The notes: generated by a model from the sequence alone, not told the origin. A stretch of 64,000 bases of DNA from Methylopumilus sp026399645 (GCF_965184065.1 NZ_OZ239098.1); one strand, 5' to 3'. Numbered from the stretch's first letter, positions 33,455 through 42,351 are shown. Made by a program: numbers and translations.

Positions 33455-34402
33455 TTAAAAATACCTATTTAAATCCATACCTTGATAAAGATGAGCCACT
33501 TCTTTTTGATAACCATTAAACATTTCTGTTTTAAGCCTTGGCGCTAATAGACTTTCTCCAATTCTCCTCTCCGTGGCTTGCGACCATCGGGGATGATCTA
33601 CTTCGGGATTAACATTGGCATAAAATCCATACTCTTTGGAATTGGCTTTCATCCATGTGGAAACAGGCATTTTTTCTACTAATCTGATTTTGGTGATAGC
33701 TTTAATGCTTTTAAAACCATATTTCCAAGGTACAACTAATCTAATTGGTGCCCCATTTTGCTTAGGTAAAACTTTTCCATATAAGCCAACTGCTAAAATA
33801 GTAAGCGGATGCATAGCCTCATCTAATCTTAGCCCTTCAGTGTATGGCCAATCTAGCATGTCATCTTTTTGGCCAATCATCTCGCTTGGTCGCTTTAGAG
33901 ATACAAATTCAACATATTTAGCATTTCCAGTTGGAGATACTTTTTTAAGTAATGAATTTAATGGGATACCTACCCAAGGGATAACCATAGACCAACCTTC
34001 AACACAGCGTAGTCTATAGATTCGCTCTTCTATTGGTATAAGTTTAATAAGCTCATCCACATCAAGTTTTAATGGCTTAGCAACAGAACCTTCAATCGAA
34101 ATCGACCATGGATCAATTTTTAATAAATCTGCATGGTCATGCGGATCTGATTTTGAAGTGCCAAATTCATAATAATTGTTATAGCTTGTAATGTCCTTTA
34201 GAGAAGTTAGCTTTTCATTGCCATGGTTTTTTGCTTGCGCAAATGATGGAAGGGAATTGAGAGCTCCAAAACTAGTGTTGGCAAATGTAGATAGAGCAGA
34301 GGAGCTTAAAATTAAACCTAAATTTTTTATAAAATTTCTACGATCATTATAAATATGTTCAGGTGTAATTTCTGAAGCTGGTATTTTTTTAATGTTAGTC
34401 AT
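33455..34402 (-). CDS. msrP: MsrP, periplasmic methionine sulfoxide reductase (molybdopterin)
   Basis: The 315-residue protein has a twin-arginine signal (DRRNFIKNLG) followed by the sulfite-oxidase-like fold, with the molybdenum-binding Cys in YRLRCVEGWSMVIPW and the conserved ASFEFGTSK-like region (YEFGTSKSDP). It reduces both stereoisomers of methionine sulfoxide in the periplasm. Export in folded form by Tat fits the cofactor. It forms an operon with msrQ. Confidence 0.94.
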   Translation of the reverse strand: MTNIKKIPASEITPEHIYNDRRNFIKNLGLILSSSALSTFANTSFGALNSLPSFAQAKNHGNEKLTSLKDITSYNNYYEFGTSKSDPHDHADLLKIDPWSISIEGSVAKPLKLDVDELIKLIPIEERIYRLRCVEGWSMVIPWVGIPLNSLLKKVSPTGNAKYVEFVSLKRPSEMIGQKDDMLDWPYTEGLRLDEAMHPLTILAVGLYGKVLPKQNGAPIRLVVPWKYGFKSIKAITKIRLVEKMPVSTWMKANSKEYGFYANVNPEVDHPRWSQATERRIGESLLAPRLKTEMFNGYQKEVAHLYQGMDLNRYF

Positions 34403-34606
34403 ACATAATTTTAACTATTTTAAATATAGAAAGCTGGGTTAATTTGCTAGAAGTTGATATCTTATAGTATTTGATAGATTGACAGAATTCTAAAGGATAA
34501 GTTTTTTGGTCGGATGAAATAGATATGTGTAAGTAAAGACCAAACAGTATTGAACTTTAAAAGAAAGAAACATATCTAGATACTTAAATTAATGCGAAAG
34601 ACAAAA

Positions 34607-34717
34607 ATGGCAAAGAAAAAATGTAAATATAATTGGCACATGGCATTGAGATGCGGCCTTGGTTCAGCATTTTACGTATTAGGCATTGCTGCTTTTATTA
34701 AATATTTATTGAATTAA
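34607..34717 (+). CDS. Micro membrane protein KKKCKYNWHMA, copy 2, 36 aa
   Basis: MAKKKCKYNWHMALRCGLGS leads into the same single helix as the product at 16556-16666, and an AACAGTATTGAACTTT stretch upstream is shared. The next gene begins five bases after its stop. Both copies thus head a coupled gene, msrA in one case and a TIGR03643 gene here. Conserved features are the basic start, Cys6, Trp10, His11 and Cys16. The function is unknown. Confidence 0.7.
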   Translation: MAKKKCKYNWHMALRCGLGSAFYVLGIAAFIKYLLN

Positions 34718-34722
34718 GCCTT

Positions 34723-34992
34723 ATGTCAAAAAAAGAGATTTTATTAAGTGAAGGGGATATTTCTAGGCTGATTGAAATGGCTTGGGAAGATAGAACACCT
34801 TTTGAAGCCATTTTAAAGACATACCAATTAGACGAACCGTCTTTAATGAGGATTATGCAAGCTAACCTTAAGCCTTCATCATATCGATTATGGAGAAAAC
34901 GTGTTAAAGAAAAATCAAGCAAGCATTTAAAACTTAGATCACCTGACATTAAGCGAGATCACTGCGTAACTCAATATAAAATTAGTCGTTAA
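34723..34992 (+). CDS. TIGR03643-like small protein
   Basis: The 89-residue product has the features I recall for TIGR03643: an acidic start (LSEGDISRLIEMAWEDRTPFEAI) followed by a helical segment and YRLWRKRVKEKSSKHLK. The family has no known function and often lies near photolyase or DUF2256 genes, as here. It is the second of four tightly packed plus-strand genes. Confidence 0.8.
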   Translation: MSKKEILLSEGDISRLIEMAWEDRTPFEAILKTYQLDEPSLMRIMQANLKPSSYRLWRKRVKEKSSKHLKLRSPDIKRDHCVTQYKISR

Positions 34993-34998
34993 ATTATT

Positions 34999-35145
34999 AT
35001 GAGAATAGTAAAAAAAGAAAACTTACCAACAAAAACTTGCCTTACTTGCCAAAAACCTTTTTCTTGGAGAAAGAAATGGCAGCTTGTTTGGAATGATGTG
35101 AAATACTGTTCAGAGCGATGTAAGCGTCATAAAAATCAGGCATGA
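34999..35145 (+). CDS. DUF2256 zinc-binding small protein
   Basis: The 48-residue product, MRIVKKENLPTKTCLTCQ with KPFSWRKKW and YCSERCKRHK, has the two CxxC-type knuckles and the FxWRKKW motif of DUF2256. Such proteins are widespread near cryptochrome/photolyase genes and have no known function. The start follows the TIGR03643 gene after six bases, and its stop overlaps the start of the HNH gene (ATGA). Confidence 0.88.
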   Translation: MRIVKKENLPTKTCLTCQKPFSWRKKWQLVWNDVKYCSERCKRHKNQA

Positions 35146-35483
35146 TCGGAAAAATTAGAAAAAAACTCTTGCCAGCCATATTATCAGAGGTCATTCTAGA
35201 TCCGATAATATGTCCCATATGTGGTAGAGGTATTCCAGAATCTCAAAAAGATGCACACCATTTGATACCAAAATCTAAGGGTGGAAAATCTACGGAATAT
35301 CTTCACCGAATCTGTCATAAACAAATTCATGCGTTATTTAAGGAAAATGAACTGGCTAAAATATTGAATACTGCAGAGTCATTGAGAAATCATTCAGATA
35401 TGCAAACATTTATTAATTGGGTGAAAAATAAACCAGATGATTTTTACGAGAGAGCGGCTAAAAGTTCACGCATTAAGAAGTAG
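35142..35483 (+). CDS. HNH nuclease-like protein
   Basis: The 113-residue protein has CPICGRGIP, then DAHHLIPKSKGG and HRICHKQIHALF: two zinc cysteines and the His-rich beta-beta-alpha metal site of HNH endonucleases. The start overlaps the DUF2256 stop by four bases. The C-terminal half (residues 70-113) is helical. It may cut nucleic acid; no partner methylase is present, so it is not an obvious restriction enzyme. Confidence 0.82.
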   Translation: MIGKIRKKLLPAILSEVILDPIICPICGRGIPESQKDAHHLIPKSKGGKSTEYLHRICHKQIHALFKENELAKILNTAESLRNHSDMQTFINWVKNKPDDFYERAAKSSRIKK

Positions 35484-35496
35484 TAAATTGAGCCTT

Positions 35497-35823
35497 TCAT
35501 AGTATTTTTTGTAACAAATAAAAAAGTACGATCATGAGTATAGTTACCATAATCAGTGAAGTAAAATATCCGAAGCCATTTTTAAGCATCCAGCTAAATA
35601 ACGGTAATATAGGCATGACTGGCAATACGTAAATAAAATTTTCATTGGCTAGCTTAGCAATTTTATCCGTATCCTTACTTTCAAACCAAATCATGGTGTA
35701 AGCGGTAAAAGAAATAATTGGGAGTGCCAGTAAAAGTGCAGCTATTTTTGTATCTTTCTTACTTAATTCAGTGACAAGTACAATCACCAGGACCGCGATA
35801 ATAATTTTTATGAAGTAAATCAT
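35497..35823 (-). CDS. DUF3147-like membrane protein
   Basis: The 108-residue protein has four hydrophobic segments, with LTELSKKDTKIAALLLALP and a WFESKDTDKIAKLANE loop, typical of DUF3147. The function is unknown. It is the last of three minus-strand genes (DCC, DUF429, this one) with overlapping or abutting ends, which suggests an operon converging on the HNH gene. Confidence 0.7.
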   Translation of the reverse strand: MIYFIKIIIAVLVIVLVTELSKKDTKIAALLLALPIISFTAYTMIWFESKDTDKIAKLANENFIYVLPVMPILPLFSWMLKNGFGYFTSLIMVTILMIVLFYLLQKIL

Positions 35824-36509
35824 TAGTAAACGATTTGCATATTTGGTTTTTCTGGTTTTTCTGGCAAATATGAAGCTTGATTATTGACTATCCTTTTCGT
35901 GCTCCATAGAACAACGAGTGCATCTAAAATATCATTATCCATCACATCTTTTTTTTGATATTTGCTTCTGATGGCATCAAAATTAAAGTTTAAAAAATGT
36001 TTATCAAGAAGAAATTTTCTTATTTGAAAGCCTTCCGCTGTCTTTTTGCTCTCAAGGATTACATTTTCATTGTTCATGGCCCTAAAGCTAACTTCCGGAT
36101 GTATTTCGAATATTTTTATATCCTCATGATGAAGCACAGTTTGGACATCTCTTATTTTAGGAAACAAATACCAAGATTGAAGTGACATTGATTTGCCAAT
36201 CAGTTTTTTTGATACAAGGGATGCTTTTTCATAATTCGGTTGTTCTAGCATTTCTGGCGTAGGCGCTGTAAAAATAGATGAGGCTTTTTTACTTAGAAGC
36301 TTTCTAGCCAATTGATCAGCTTCTCTAGGCATCACTTCAGACAAGATTACAGGTATGTCTATGCCAATAATTAACTGATTGGACTTAATAAAAAAATCCT
36401 TGAGATTATTCATACTTTGAAAAATAGCAGTTTCAATAGCTTTATCTTGATTTTGCCAAACTGCAAACCAACCAGACTTACATCCATCGATGCCGATAAT
36501 TAAAGACAA
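35823..36509 (-). CDS. DUF429 protein (predicted RNase H-like nuclease)
   Basis: The 228-residue protein begins IIGIDGCKSGWFAVW and has IIGIDIPV and FEIHPEVSFRAMN plus a C-terminal NDILDALVVLW acidic motif. This is the RNase H-like fold with spaced Asp and Glu residues predicted for DUF429. No substrate is known. Its stop overlaps the start of the DUF3147-like gene, and it starts immediately after the DCC-family gene. Confidence 0.85.
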   Translation of the reverse strand: MSLIIGIDGCKSGWFAVWQNQDKAIETAIFQSMNNLKDFFIKSNQLIIGIDIPVILSEVMPREADQLARKLLSKKASSIFTAPTPEMLEQPNYEKASLVSKKLIGKSMSLQSWYLFPKIRDVQTVLHHEDIKIFEIHPEVSFRAMNNENVILESKKTAEGFQIRKFLLDKHFLNFNFDAIRSKYQKKDVMDNDILDALVVLWSTKRIVNNQASYLPEKPEKPNMQIVY

Positions 36510-36866
36510 CTAATTTACCTTGCAATATTTCATTTTATTAAAACGCCATTGAGCGAAATATGAGTAGAAAATTTTACTGACAAAGTAAATCAGTGGCATT
36601 TTGATAATAAAACTTAATAATCTCCATCCTCTTAAGTTGTTCCATATAAGACAAAATGCATCTATACCCTTAAAAATCCTTTCTCTGTCGTCGATAGCGT
36701 GAAGACTTAATAAAGCATCGTTATATGTAATACCGTATTTGCGTAGCAATTTATTGTGCACATGAAGATTGCACCACATGAAAATACCTTTGGGTGCGAT
36801 TGATCTATAGTAATTAATCTCTTTTGAACAAAGGCTACAATGTTGATCGTAAAGGATTTTTATCAT
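36510..36866 (-). CDS. DCC-family thiol-disulfide oxidoreductase (DUF393)
   Basis: The 118-residue protein starts MIKILYDQHCSLCSKEINYY, with the thioredoxin-like CxxC at Cys10 and Cys13, and has the family's DALLSLHAIDD and RGWRLLSF regions. The usual DG at positions 7-8 is DQ here. Family members are predicted thiol-disulfide oxidoreductases; the partner is unknown. It heads the three-gene minus-strand operon. Confidence 0.85.
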   Translation of the reverse strand: MIKILYDQHCSLCSKEINYYRSIAPKGIFMWCNLHVHNKLLRKYGITYNDALLSLHAIDDRERIFKGIDAFCLIWNNLRGWRLLSFIIKMPLIYFVSKIFYSYFAQWRFNKMKYCKVN

Positions 36867-37365
36867 ATTTTTTCTTAATCTCTATAAAGAGAAAGGCTCC
36901 AAACCATTCGGGGGAAAATTTGGAGCCAATCGAGCAATATTTCAGCTTATTGCTTATTTACTTGACTAAAAACGCTCACAAAAATTCATTTTTTATAAAA
37001 TGTACGAATTATGTAAGCTATTGATAGCATTTAACTTAACGTCAAAAGTTTTCCGGCTGCCTCAAGCGACTTTTTTAGAATTCAGATAAAGGTTTATTGG
37101 GGGACGAGCTATGGAAAAAATTCATTTCAAAATAAATTTGTAACTTATGGGATTGCTGCTTAATTTTTTATAATAATCAATAGATTACAGCATATGTATT
37201 TATGCCCACAATTTAAGTGTGGGTTATCATTACCATGAATAATATTAAAAGATTTTGAAAAATACAAATCACAGGCTAAACTCCTAATTAGATAATTTAC
37301 TTGAATACCAGTTGATTATTTTTAGTTTTTGGAAGTTGTTTTCTATCAACCATTAGGAGGTTCCT
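36867..37365. other. Intergenic region upstream of proteorhodopsin with two hairpins
   Basis: No gene is seen. A 9-base stem GGCTCCAAA / TTTGGAGCC (36895-36927) with a 15-base loop lies in the leader of the DCC gene, and a CCCACA / TGTGGG hairpin lies at 37205-37223. The proteorhodopsin promoter must lie here, and an AGGAGG ribosome site precedes its ATG. Shadow frames in the region lack start signals. Confidence 0.5.
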
Positions 37366-38157
37366 ATGTTTCAAGATTTTTTTAAATCCGTAAAAAATAA
37401 ATGCTTATTAGGATTGTCTTTATTAGGCTTATCAACATTAGCTTTTGCAGAGAGCCATGGAGCTCAAGTTCTCCAAGCAAATGATTTCGTTGGTATTTCT
37501 TTTTGGCTAATTTCGATGGCATTAGTTGCTTCAACTGCTTTTTTCTTCCTTGAAAGAGATCGTGTAGCCGGCAAGTGGAAAACTTCTCTTACTGTGTCTG
37601 GTTTAGTTACATTAGTAGCAGCTGTTCACTATTTCTATATGCGTGACGTGTGGGTTGCAACAGGATCAACACCAACAGTGTATAGATATATTGATTGGTT
37701 AATTACAGTGCCTTTATTAATGATTGAATTTTATTTAGTTCTTTCAGCGATTACTAAGGTTTCCAACGGTGTTTTTTGGAGACTTTTAATTGGTACTTTA
37801 GTTATGCTTGGCGGTGGGTACGCTGGTGAAGCTGGTTACGCAGACGTTATGACATCATTCATTATTGGTATGCTTGGATGGGCTTATATCCTCTACGAAA
37901 TTTTCGCTGGTGAAGCAGGTAAGATCAATGCAAACAAAGCTCCAGCAACAGTGCAAAAAGCTTTCAATACAATGAGATTAATTGTTACATTTGGTTGGGC
38001 AATTTATCCATTAGGTTATTACTTTGGTTATTTAACTGGTTCAGATCCTGCAAGCAGCATGGCATCATTAAACATCATCTATAACTTAGCTGACGTTTTA
38101 AACAAAATTGCTTTCGGTGTAATTATTTGGTCTGTAGCAGTATCAGAATCAAAATAA
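37366..38157 (+). CDS. Proteorhodopsin, green-type proton pump
   Basis: The 263-residue protein has a signal peptide (to about residue 28, STLAFA) and seven helices. Key residues are His88, the proton acceptor Asp110 in RYIDWLITVP, Thr114, the tuning residue Leu118 (green absorption), donor Glu121 and retinal Lys247 in LADVLNK. This DTE pattern is that of outward proton pumps. At the position of the xanthorhodopsin antenna glycine it has Phe165. The gene has its own strong ribosome site and terminator, so it is expressed apart from the retinal genes. Confidence 0.97.
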   Translation: MFQDFFKSVKNKCLLGLSLLGLSTLAFAESHGAQVLQANDFVGISFWLISMALVASTAFFFLERDRVAGKWKTSLTVSGLVTLVAAVHYFYMRDVWVATGSTPTVYRYIDWLITVPLLMIEFYLVLSAITKVSNGVFWRLLIGTLVMLGGGYAGEAGYADVMTSFIIGMLGWAYILYEIFAGEAGKINANKAPATVQKAFNTMRLIVTFGWAIYPLGYYFGYLTGSDPASSMASLNIIYNLADVLNKIAFGVIIWSVAVSESK

Positions 38158-38172
38158 GTATGTAATTTTTTT

Positions 38173-38208
38173 AAAAAACTGTGCAGCTTTGGCTGCACAG
38201 TTTTTTTT
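38173..38208 (+). terminator. Terminator of proteorhodopsin
   Basis: ACTGTGCAGC / GCTGCACAGT stem with a TTTG loop and eight T residues, 15 bases after the stop codon. Confidence 0.95.
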
Positions 38209-38271
38209 ATTTTCACTTATTAAATTTAATAATATCAATAGCTTAAGACAATAAATCGATACACTAATCCC

Positions 38272-38997
38272 ATGAGCATAGACGAGTTTAATTTAGTTTA
38301 TAACGCGATCTCTTTTGCAATCGCTGCTTTTGGAGCATCAACCGTATTTTTTCTCCTTCAAAGATCACAAGTTTCCCCCGCATACAAAACTGCATTAACT
38401 CTTTCGGGGCTTGTTTGTTTAATTACAACCTACCATTACTTAAGAATCTTTGAGAGCTTCAATAGTGCTTATGTATTAAAAGATGGTTTAGTCATACAAA
38501 GTGGCATGCAATTTAATAATGCATATCGATATGTTGATTGGCTTTTAACCGTTCCCCTGTTACTTCTAGAATTTGTTTTAGTCTTAAGATTGCCTCATGC
38601 AGAGACATACAAAAAAGGGCTGGCGCTAACATTAGCCGCTGCGATTATGGTGATTCTCGGTTATCCCGGGGAAACCCTTACAATTGGATTTGCTAAGGTT
38701 ATTTGGTGGGTTTTAGCAATGATTCCATTTTCTTATATATTGTACGAAATGATTAAAGGAGTGGGTGCATCAATCAAGACTCAACCTTTAGTTGTTCAGC
38801 CAATATTCAAAAAAACAAGATTACTTATTATCCTGTCCTGGTCGTTTTATCCGCTTGTTTATATCCTGCCTTTATTTGGCCTGTCGGCATTCGTAAGTAT
38901 CCAGGTTGGATTCACTTTTGTTGATATAGTTGCTAAATCAGTTTTTGGTATTTTGATTTATATTATTGCGCAAAGAAAGTCAGAAATTGGCGCTTAG
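38272..38997 (+). CDS. Xanthorhodopsin-like proton pump
   Basis: The 241-residue seven-helix protein resembles Salinibacter xanthorhodopsin much more than the neighbouring proteorhodopsin: FNNAYRYVDWLLTVPLL, MVILGYPGE and TFVDIVAKSVFGILIY. Acceptor Asp89, Thr93, Leu97, donor Glu100, His55 and retinal Lys222 are all present, so it should pump protons. The glycine that opens the carotenoid-antenna site in xanthorhodopsin is Trp146 here (VIWWVLAMIP). It has no signal peptide and leads the crt/blh operon, 58 bases before crtE. Confidence 0.95.
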   Translation: MSIDEFNLVYNAISFAIAAFGASTVFFLLQRSQVSPAYKTALTLSGLVCLITTYHYLRIFESFNSAYVLKDGLVIQSGMQFNNAYRYVDWLLTVPLLLLEFVLVLRLPHAETYKKGLALTLAAAIMVILGYPGETLTIGFAKVIWWVLAMIPFSYILYEMIKGVGASIKTQPLVVQPIFKKTRLLIILSWSFYPLVYILPLFGLSAFVSIQVGFTFVDIVAKSVFGILIYIIAQRKSEIGA

Positions 38998-39055
38998 TTA
39001 AGTCTTTGACAAACAGATATATTTTCCACATATATTCTTTTAAATAAGACTCATT

Positions 39056-40000
39056 ATGATTTCAAATGAAAGCGATTCACTAGAGAGCGTTAAAAAACAT
39101 CTAGCCAAGTCTTTTGAGGTGAATGAAAAGAATTTATCTCTGTGGCTAAATTGGCACGGGGAATCAGAAGGAAAATTAATCCGCTCGCACTTAGCGCTTT
39201 CTACCGGTGAAGCATTAGGACTGTCAAAACATACAGCAATTATTTGGGCAGTTGTTTGCGAGTTAATTCATAGTGCCTCACTTCTCCATGATGACATTTG
39301 TGATAGCGATGAAGTTAGAAGAGGTAAGGTAAGTGTATGGAAAAATTTTGGTATACCCGCTGCTATATGCACTGGCGACTATTTAATAGCAGAGTCCTTT
39401 AAAAAAATTACTGAAATTGAACAAGGTTGGCATCAAAACATCTTGTTAGGCTTACTTTCAGGTACTGTTAAGGAAATTGTTTTTGGCCAATCAGGAGATC
39501 TCAGCACAAACTTCTTAAATCTAGGTTGGGAAGACTATAAGAATGTTGCTATGGCAAAAACATCGCCACTTATTTGTTTGCCTATGATGGGAATGTTTAA
39601 ATGTGCCGAGCTAGGTGAGCCTTATTATCTTAATTTAAGAAAAATGACAGACGAAATAGGACTTGCTTATCAAATCGTTAATGACTTGGAAAATATTTTA
39701 TTAAATCAAGCCAATGAAATTCCCACAGATATTAAATTTGAAAGAATGAATGCATTGGTAGTTTTAATTAAAGAAAAGTCTTCTGAAAAAGAAATTAACT
39801 TTCTTAAAAAAAATAAAGATGAATTTAAACAATTTTTAATTTCTTCAAATATTAAAGATGATTTAATTGATAGGATTCAATTGATATTAGAAAATATAAA
39901 AGATTCTTTACACCTTATGCCAGTAGTCATAAGGCCTATTATTTCTTCTCTTTGTGAAGGAATAGATAAAAAAGCTAGCCAATTTATATATGCAAAATAA
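39056..40000 (+). CDS. crtE: Geranylgeranyl diphosphate synthase (CrtE)
   Basis: The 314-residue prenyltransferase has the first aspartate motif LLHDDICDSDEVRRGK (79-83) and a second motif that is degenerate, YQIVNDLENILLNQ (209-213, NDxxN rather than DDxxD). It should extend farnesyl to geranylgeranyl diphosphate, the start of carotenoid synthesis. The C-terminal third is charged and divergent. Its 3' end overlaps the start of crtI by 11 bases, which confirms the operon. Confidence 0.88.
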   Translation: MISNESDSLESVKKHLAKSFEVNEKNLSLWLNWHGESEGKLIRSHLALSTGEALGLSKHTAIIWAVVCELIHSASLLHDDICDSDEVRRGKVSVWKNFGIPAAICTGDYLIAESFKKITEIEQGWHQNILLGLLSGTVKEIVFGQSGDLSTNFLNLGWEDYKNVAMAKTSPLICLPMMGMFKCAELGEPYYLNLRKMTDEIGLAYQIVNDLENILLNQANEIPTDIKFERMNALVVLIKEKSSEKEINFLKKNKDEFKQFLISSNIKDDLIDRIQLILENIKDSLHLMPVVIRPIISSLCEGIDKKASQFIYAK

Positions 40001-41459
40001 AAAAATAATTGTGATTGGAAGTGGGTTTGGTGGCATAGCCGCAGCCTTGCGTATGAGGGCGAAGGGCTATGAAGTCGATTTACATGAAAAATTGGATCAA
40101 ATTGGCGGAAGAGCGAGACAGTTTAATCGAAATGGCTTTGTTTATGACGCAGGCCCAACAGTAATCACTGCGCCTTATCTTTTTAGGGAATTATTTGAAA
40201 TATTTAATGAAGACATTGATGATTTTATTAAATTTATTCCTCTAGATCCTTGGTATCGCTTTAGATTCCATGATGGGACATTTTTTAATTATGGCCCAGA
40301 TCAAGATCAGCTATTAGAGCAAATAAAAGCTGTTGAGCCTAAAGATGTCAATGGCTACCTTAAAATGCTTCAGCATGCTGAGAAAATATTTGAATTAGGC
40401 TATCTCAAGCTTGCTGACCAGCCTTTTCATAAATTAAGTAGTTTAATTAAATATACCCCCGATATTATTAAGTTAAAGGGCTATCAATCTGTTTATCAAT
40501 TTGTATCAAGCTATCTAAGTCATCCAAATTTAAGGCAAGCATTTTCAATTCAGCCATTGCTTGTTGGGGGCAATCCTTTTAATACCACTTCAATTTATGC
40601 TCTTATTCACGCGCTTGAAAAAAAATGGGGAGTATTTTTTGCCAAAGGTGGGACTGGAGAAATCATATCTCAGCTAAAGATGCTCATGGAGCGCAAGGGT
40701 GTAAATATATTTCTTAATAGCGAAATTACGAAAATTATTACTACAGACAAAATGGTTGAAGGTATAGAAACTGAGGACGGTAAATTTACCAAAGCTGATT
40801 ATTTAATTACAAATGCAGACCCTATTTATACAAACAGCAATTTAATAGGGTATAAGAAAATTTCGCTTCATAATAAATTTGTACAAAAAACAGCAAAGCA
40901 CTCAATGGGTTTATTTGTTCTTTTCTTTGGAACAAAAGTCAAATATGACAATATTGCTCACCATACTATTTGGATGGGACCTCGTTATAAAGAATTGCTG
41001 AGCGACATCTTTGACCGCTACAAGCTATCCGAGGATTTTTCTATTTATCTTCACAGGCCAACAGCAACTGATCCTGATTTTGCACCTATAGGCTGCGATA
41101 GTTTTTATGCGCTAGTGCCAGTGCCAAATTTGAAAGGAAATATTCGCTGGGAAGATGAGGCGTCGGCATTTACACAATCTATTATTAAGGCTCTAGAGCA
41201 AACCATGATGCCAAAACTCAGTGAAAATATTTGCGAATCATTTGTTATGACCCCTGAGGATTTTTTACAGGATTACAACACACCTTTTGGCTCAGGATTT
41301 TCTATAGCGCCGTTATTTAGGCAATCAGCATGGTTTAGAACGCACAATCAAGATGATTTATATCAGAACCTTTTTTACGTAGGTGCTGGGACTCACCCGG
41401 GAGCAGGTGTTCCGGGTGTTCTCAATTCAGCCAAGGTCATAGATAAATTGATTCCATAA
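39990..41459 (+). CDS. crtI: Phytoene desaturase CrtI
   Basis: The 489-residue FAD enzyme starts with the dinucleotide-binding motif VIGSGFGGIAAALRMRAKG and the family pattern GGRARQFNRNGFVYDAGPT, and ends GAGTHPGAGVPGVLNSAKV. It converts phytoene to lycopene in several steps. The product feeds the cyclase CrtY. crtB follows after one base. Confidence 0.96.
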   Translation: MQNKKIIVIGSGFGGIAAALRMRAKGYEVDLHEKLDQIGGRARQFNRNGFVYDAGPTVITAPYLFRELFEIFNEDIDDFIKFIPLDPWYRFRFHDGTFFNYGPDQDQLLEQIKAVEPKDVNGYLKMLQHAEKIFELGYLKLADQPFHKLSSLIKYTPDIIKLKGYQSVYQFVSSYLSHPNLRQAFSIQPLLVGGNPFNTTSIYALIHALEKKWGVFFAKGGTGEIISQLKMLMERKGVNIFLNSEITKIITTDKMVEGIETEDGKFTKADYLITNADPIYTNSNLIGYKKISLHNKFVQKTAKHSMGLFVLFFGTKVKYDNIAHHTIWMGPRYKELLSDIFDRYKLSEDFSIYLHRPTATDPDFAPIGCDSFYALVPVPNLKGNIRWEDEASAFTQSIIKALEQTMMPKLSENICESFVMTPEDFLQDYNTPFGSGFSIAPLFRQSAWFRTHNQDDLYQNLFYVGAGTHPGAGVPGVLNSAKVIDKLIP

Positions 41460-41460
41460 C

Positions 41461-42351
41461 ATGGAGAATAATTTATTGATGCGTAAGCATGGAAAAACCT
41501 TTTATTGGGCATCTTTTTTTCTTGATAACGTAAAAATGCAAGCGATTTACTCTATCTATAGCTTCTGTCGAAAAATAGATGACATGGTCGACGAAGCTAA
41601 AAACTTAAATATTGCAAAAAAAAAGCTTCTCATATTTATTGATGCCTGGAATAAAGGTAGGTCTCATCCGGTCATTAATGTATTAAATAATATCCCAAAG
41701 GAAAGTTGGCCGAACCAAAAGCTCGTAAAAATGTTTTTGAATGGACAGATATCTGATATTAAATTTACCTCATTCAAATCAGAAAAGGCTTTAATTATTT
41801 ATTGTTACCAAGTTGCAGGTACCGTTGGATTGATGGTTTGTGACATTTTTGGTGTAAAAGATAAAAAAATGCGATATTTTGCAATCGATTTAGGCATTGC
41901 AATGCAATTGGTTAATATTTCTCGAGATATTTATGAAGATAGTGCGCGAAATAGGATTTATCTTCCTGAGAGTCTCATTGGTAAACACTCACCCGAAGAC
42001 ATAGCTCATCCAACAAAAAAAACTGCCGCAAAAATAGATTTAACTCGAAAAAAAATGATTAATTTAGCTAATATTTATTTTGCTAGCGCTAGTCATGCGA
42101 TTGATCACCTTCCCCGGGGTGCAGCTCTTGCAGTTAAATTAGCTTCTGCTCTCTACCAGCAAATTGGATATCAGTTAATTCAGACTCAATATCAGCACAA
42201 AGAAAAAAGGTGCTATGTAAGTAATTTTTTTAAGCTATTGATAACATTGAAGATTATTGCTAAATTTCTTATTACTTTTCAAGTTAAATTAAAACCGCAT
42301 AATAAGAGCCTGCATAAATTTATAACTACTCTTCCAGACTGCCACTTTTAA
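41461..42351 (+). CDS. crtB: Phytoene synthase CrtB
   Basis: The 296-residue protein has the two Asp-rich motifs of squalene/phytoene synthases, CRKIDDMVDEA and NISRDIYEDSARNRIYLP. It joins two geranylgeranyl diphosphates to phytoene. The ATG is immediately after the crtI stop, and crtY follows three bases after its own stop, so the carotenoid genes are tightly coupled. Confidence 0.96.
   Translation: MENNLLMRKHGKTFYWASFFLDNVKMQAIYSIYSFCRKIDDMVDEAKNLNIAKKKLLIFIDAWNKGRSHPVINVLNNIPKESWPNQKLVKMFLNGQISDIKFTSFKSEKALIIYCYQVAGTVGLMVCDIFGVKDKKMRYFAIDLGIAMQLVNISRDIYEDSARNRIYLPESLIGKHSPEDIAHPTKKTAAKIDLTRKKMINLANIYFASASHAIDHLPRGAALAVKLASALYQQIGYQLIQTQYQHKEKRCYVSNFFKLLITLKIIAKFLITFQVKLKPHNKSLHKFITTLPDCHF

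Noticed and set aside
36895..36927. Stem-loop upstream of the DCC gene as a riboswitch
   Set aside because: A single hairpin with no conserved riboswitch core that I know; kept only as an intergenic hairpin.
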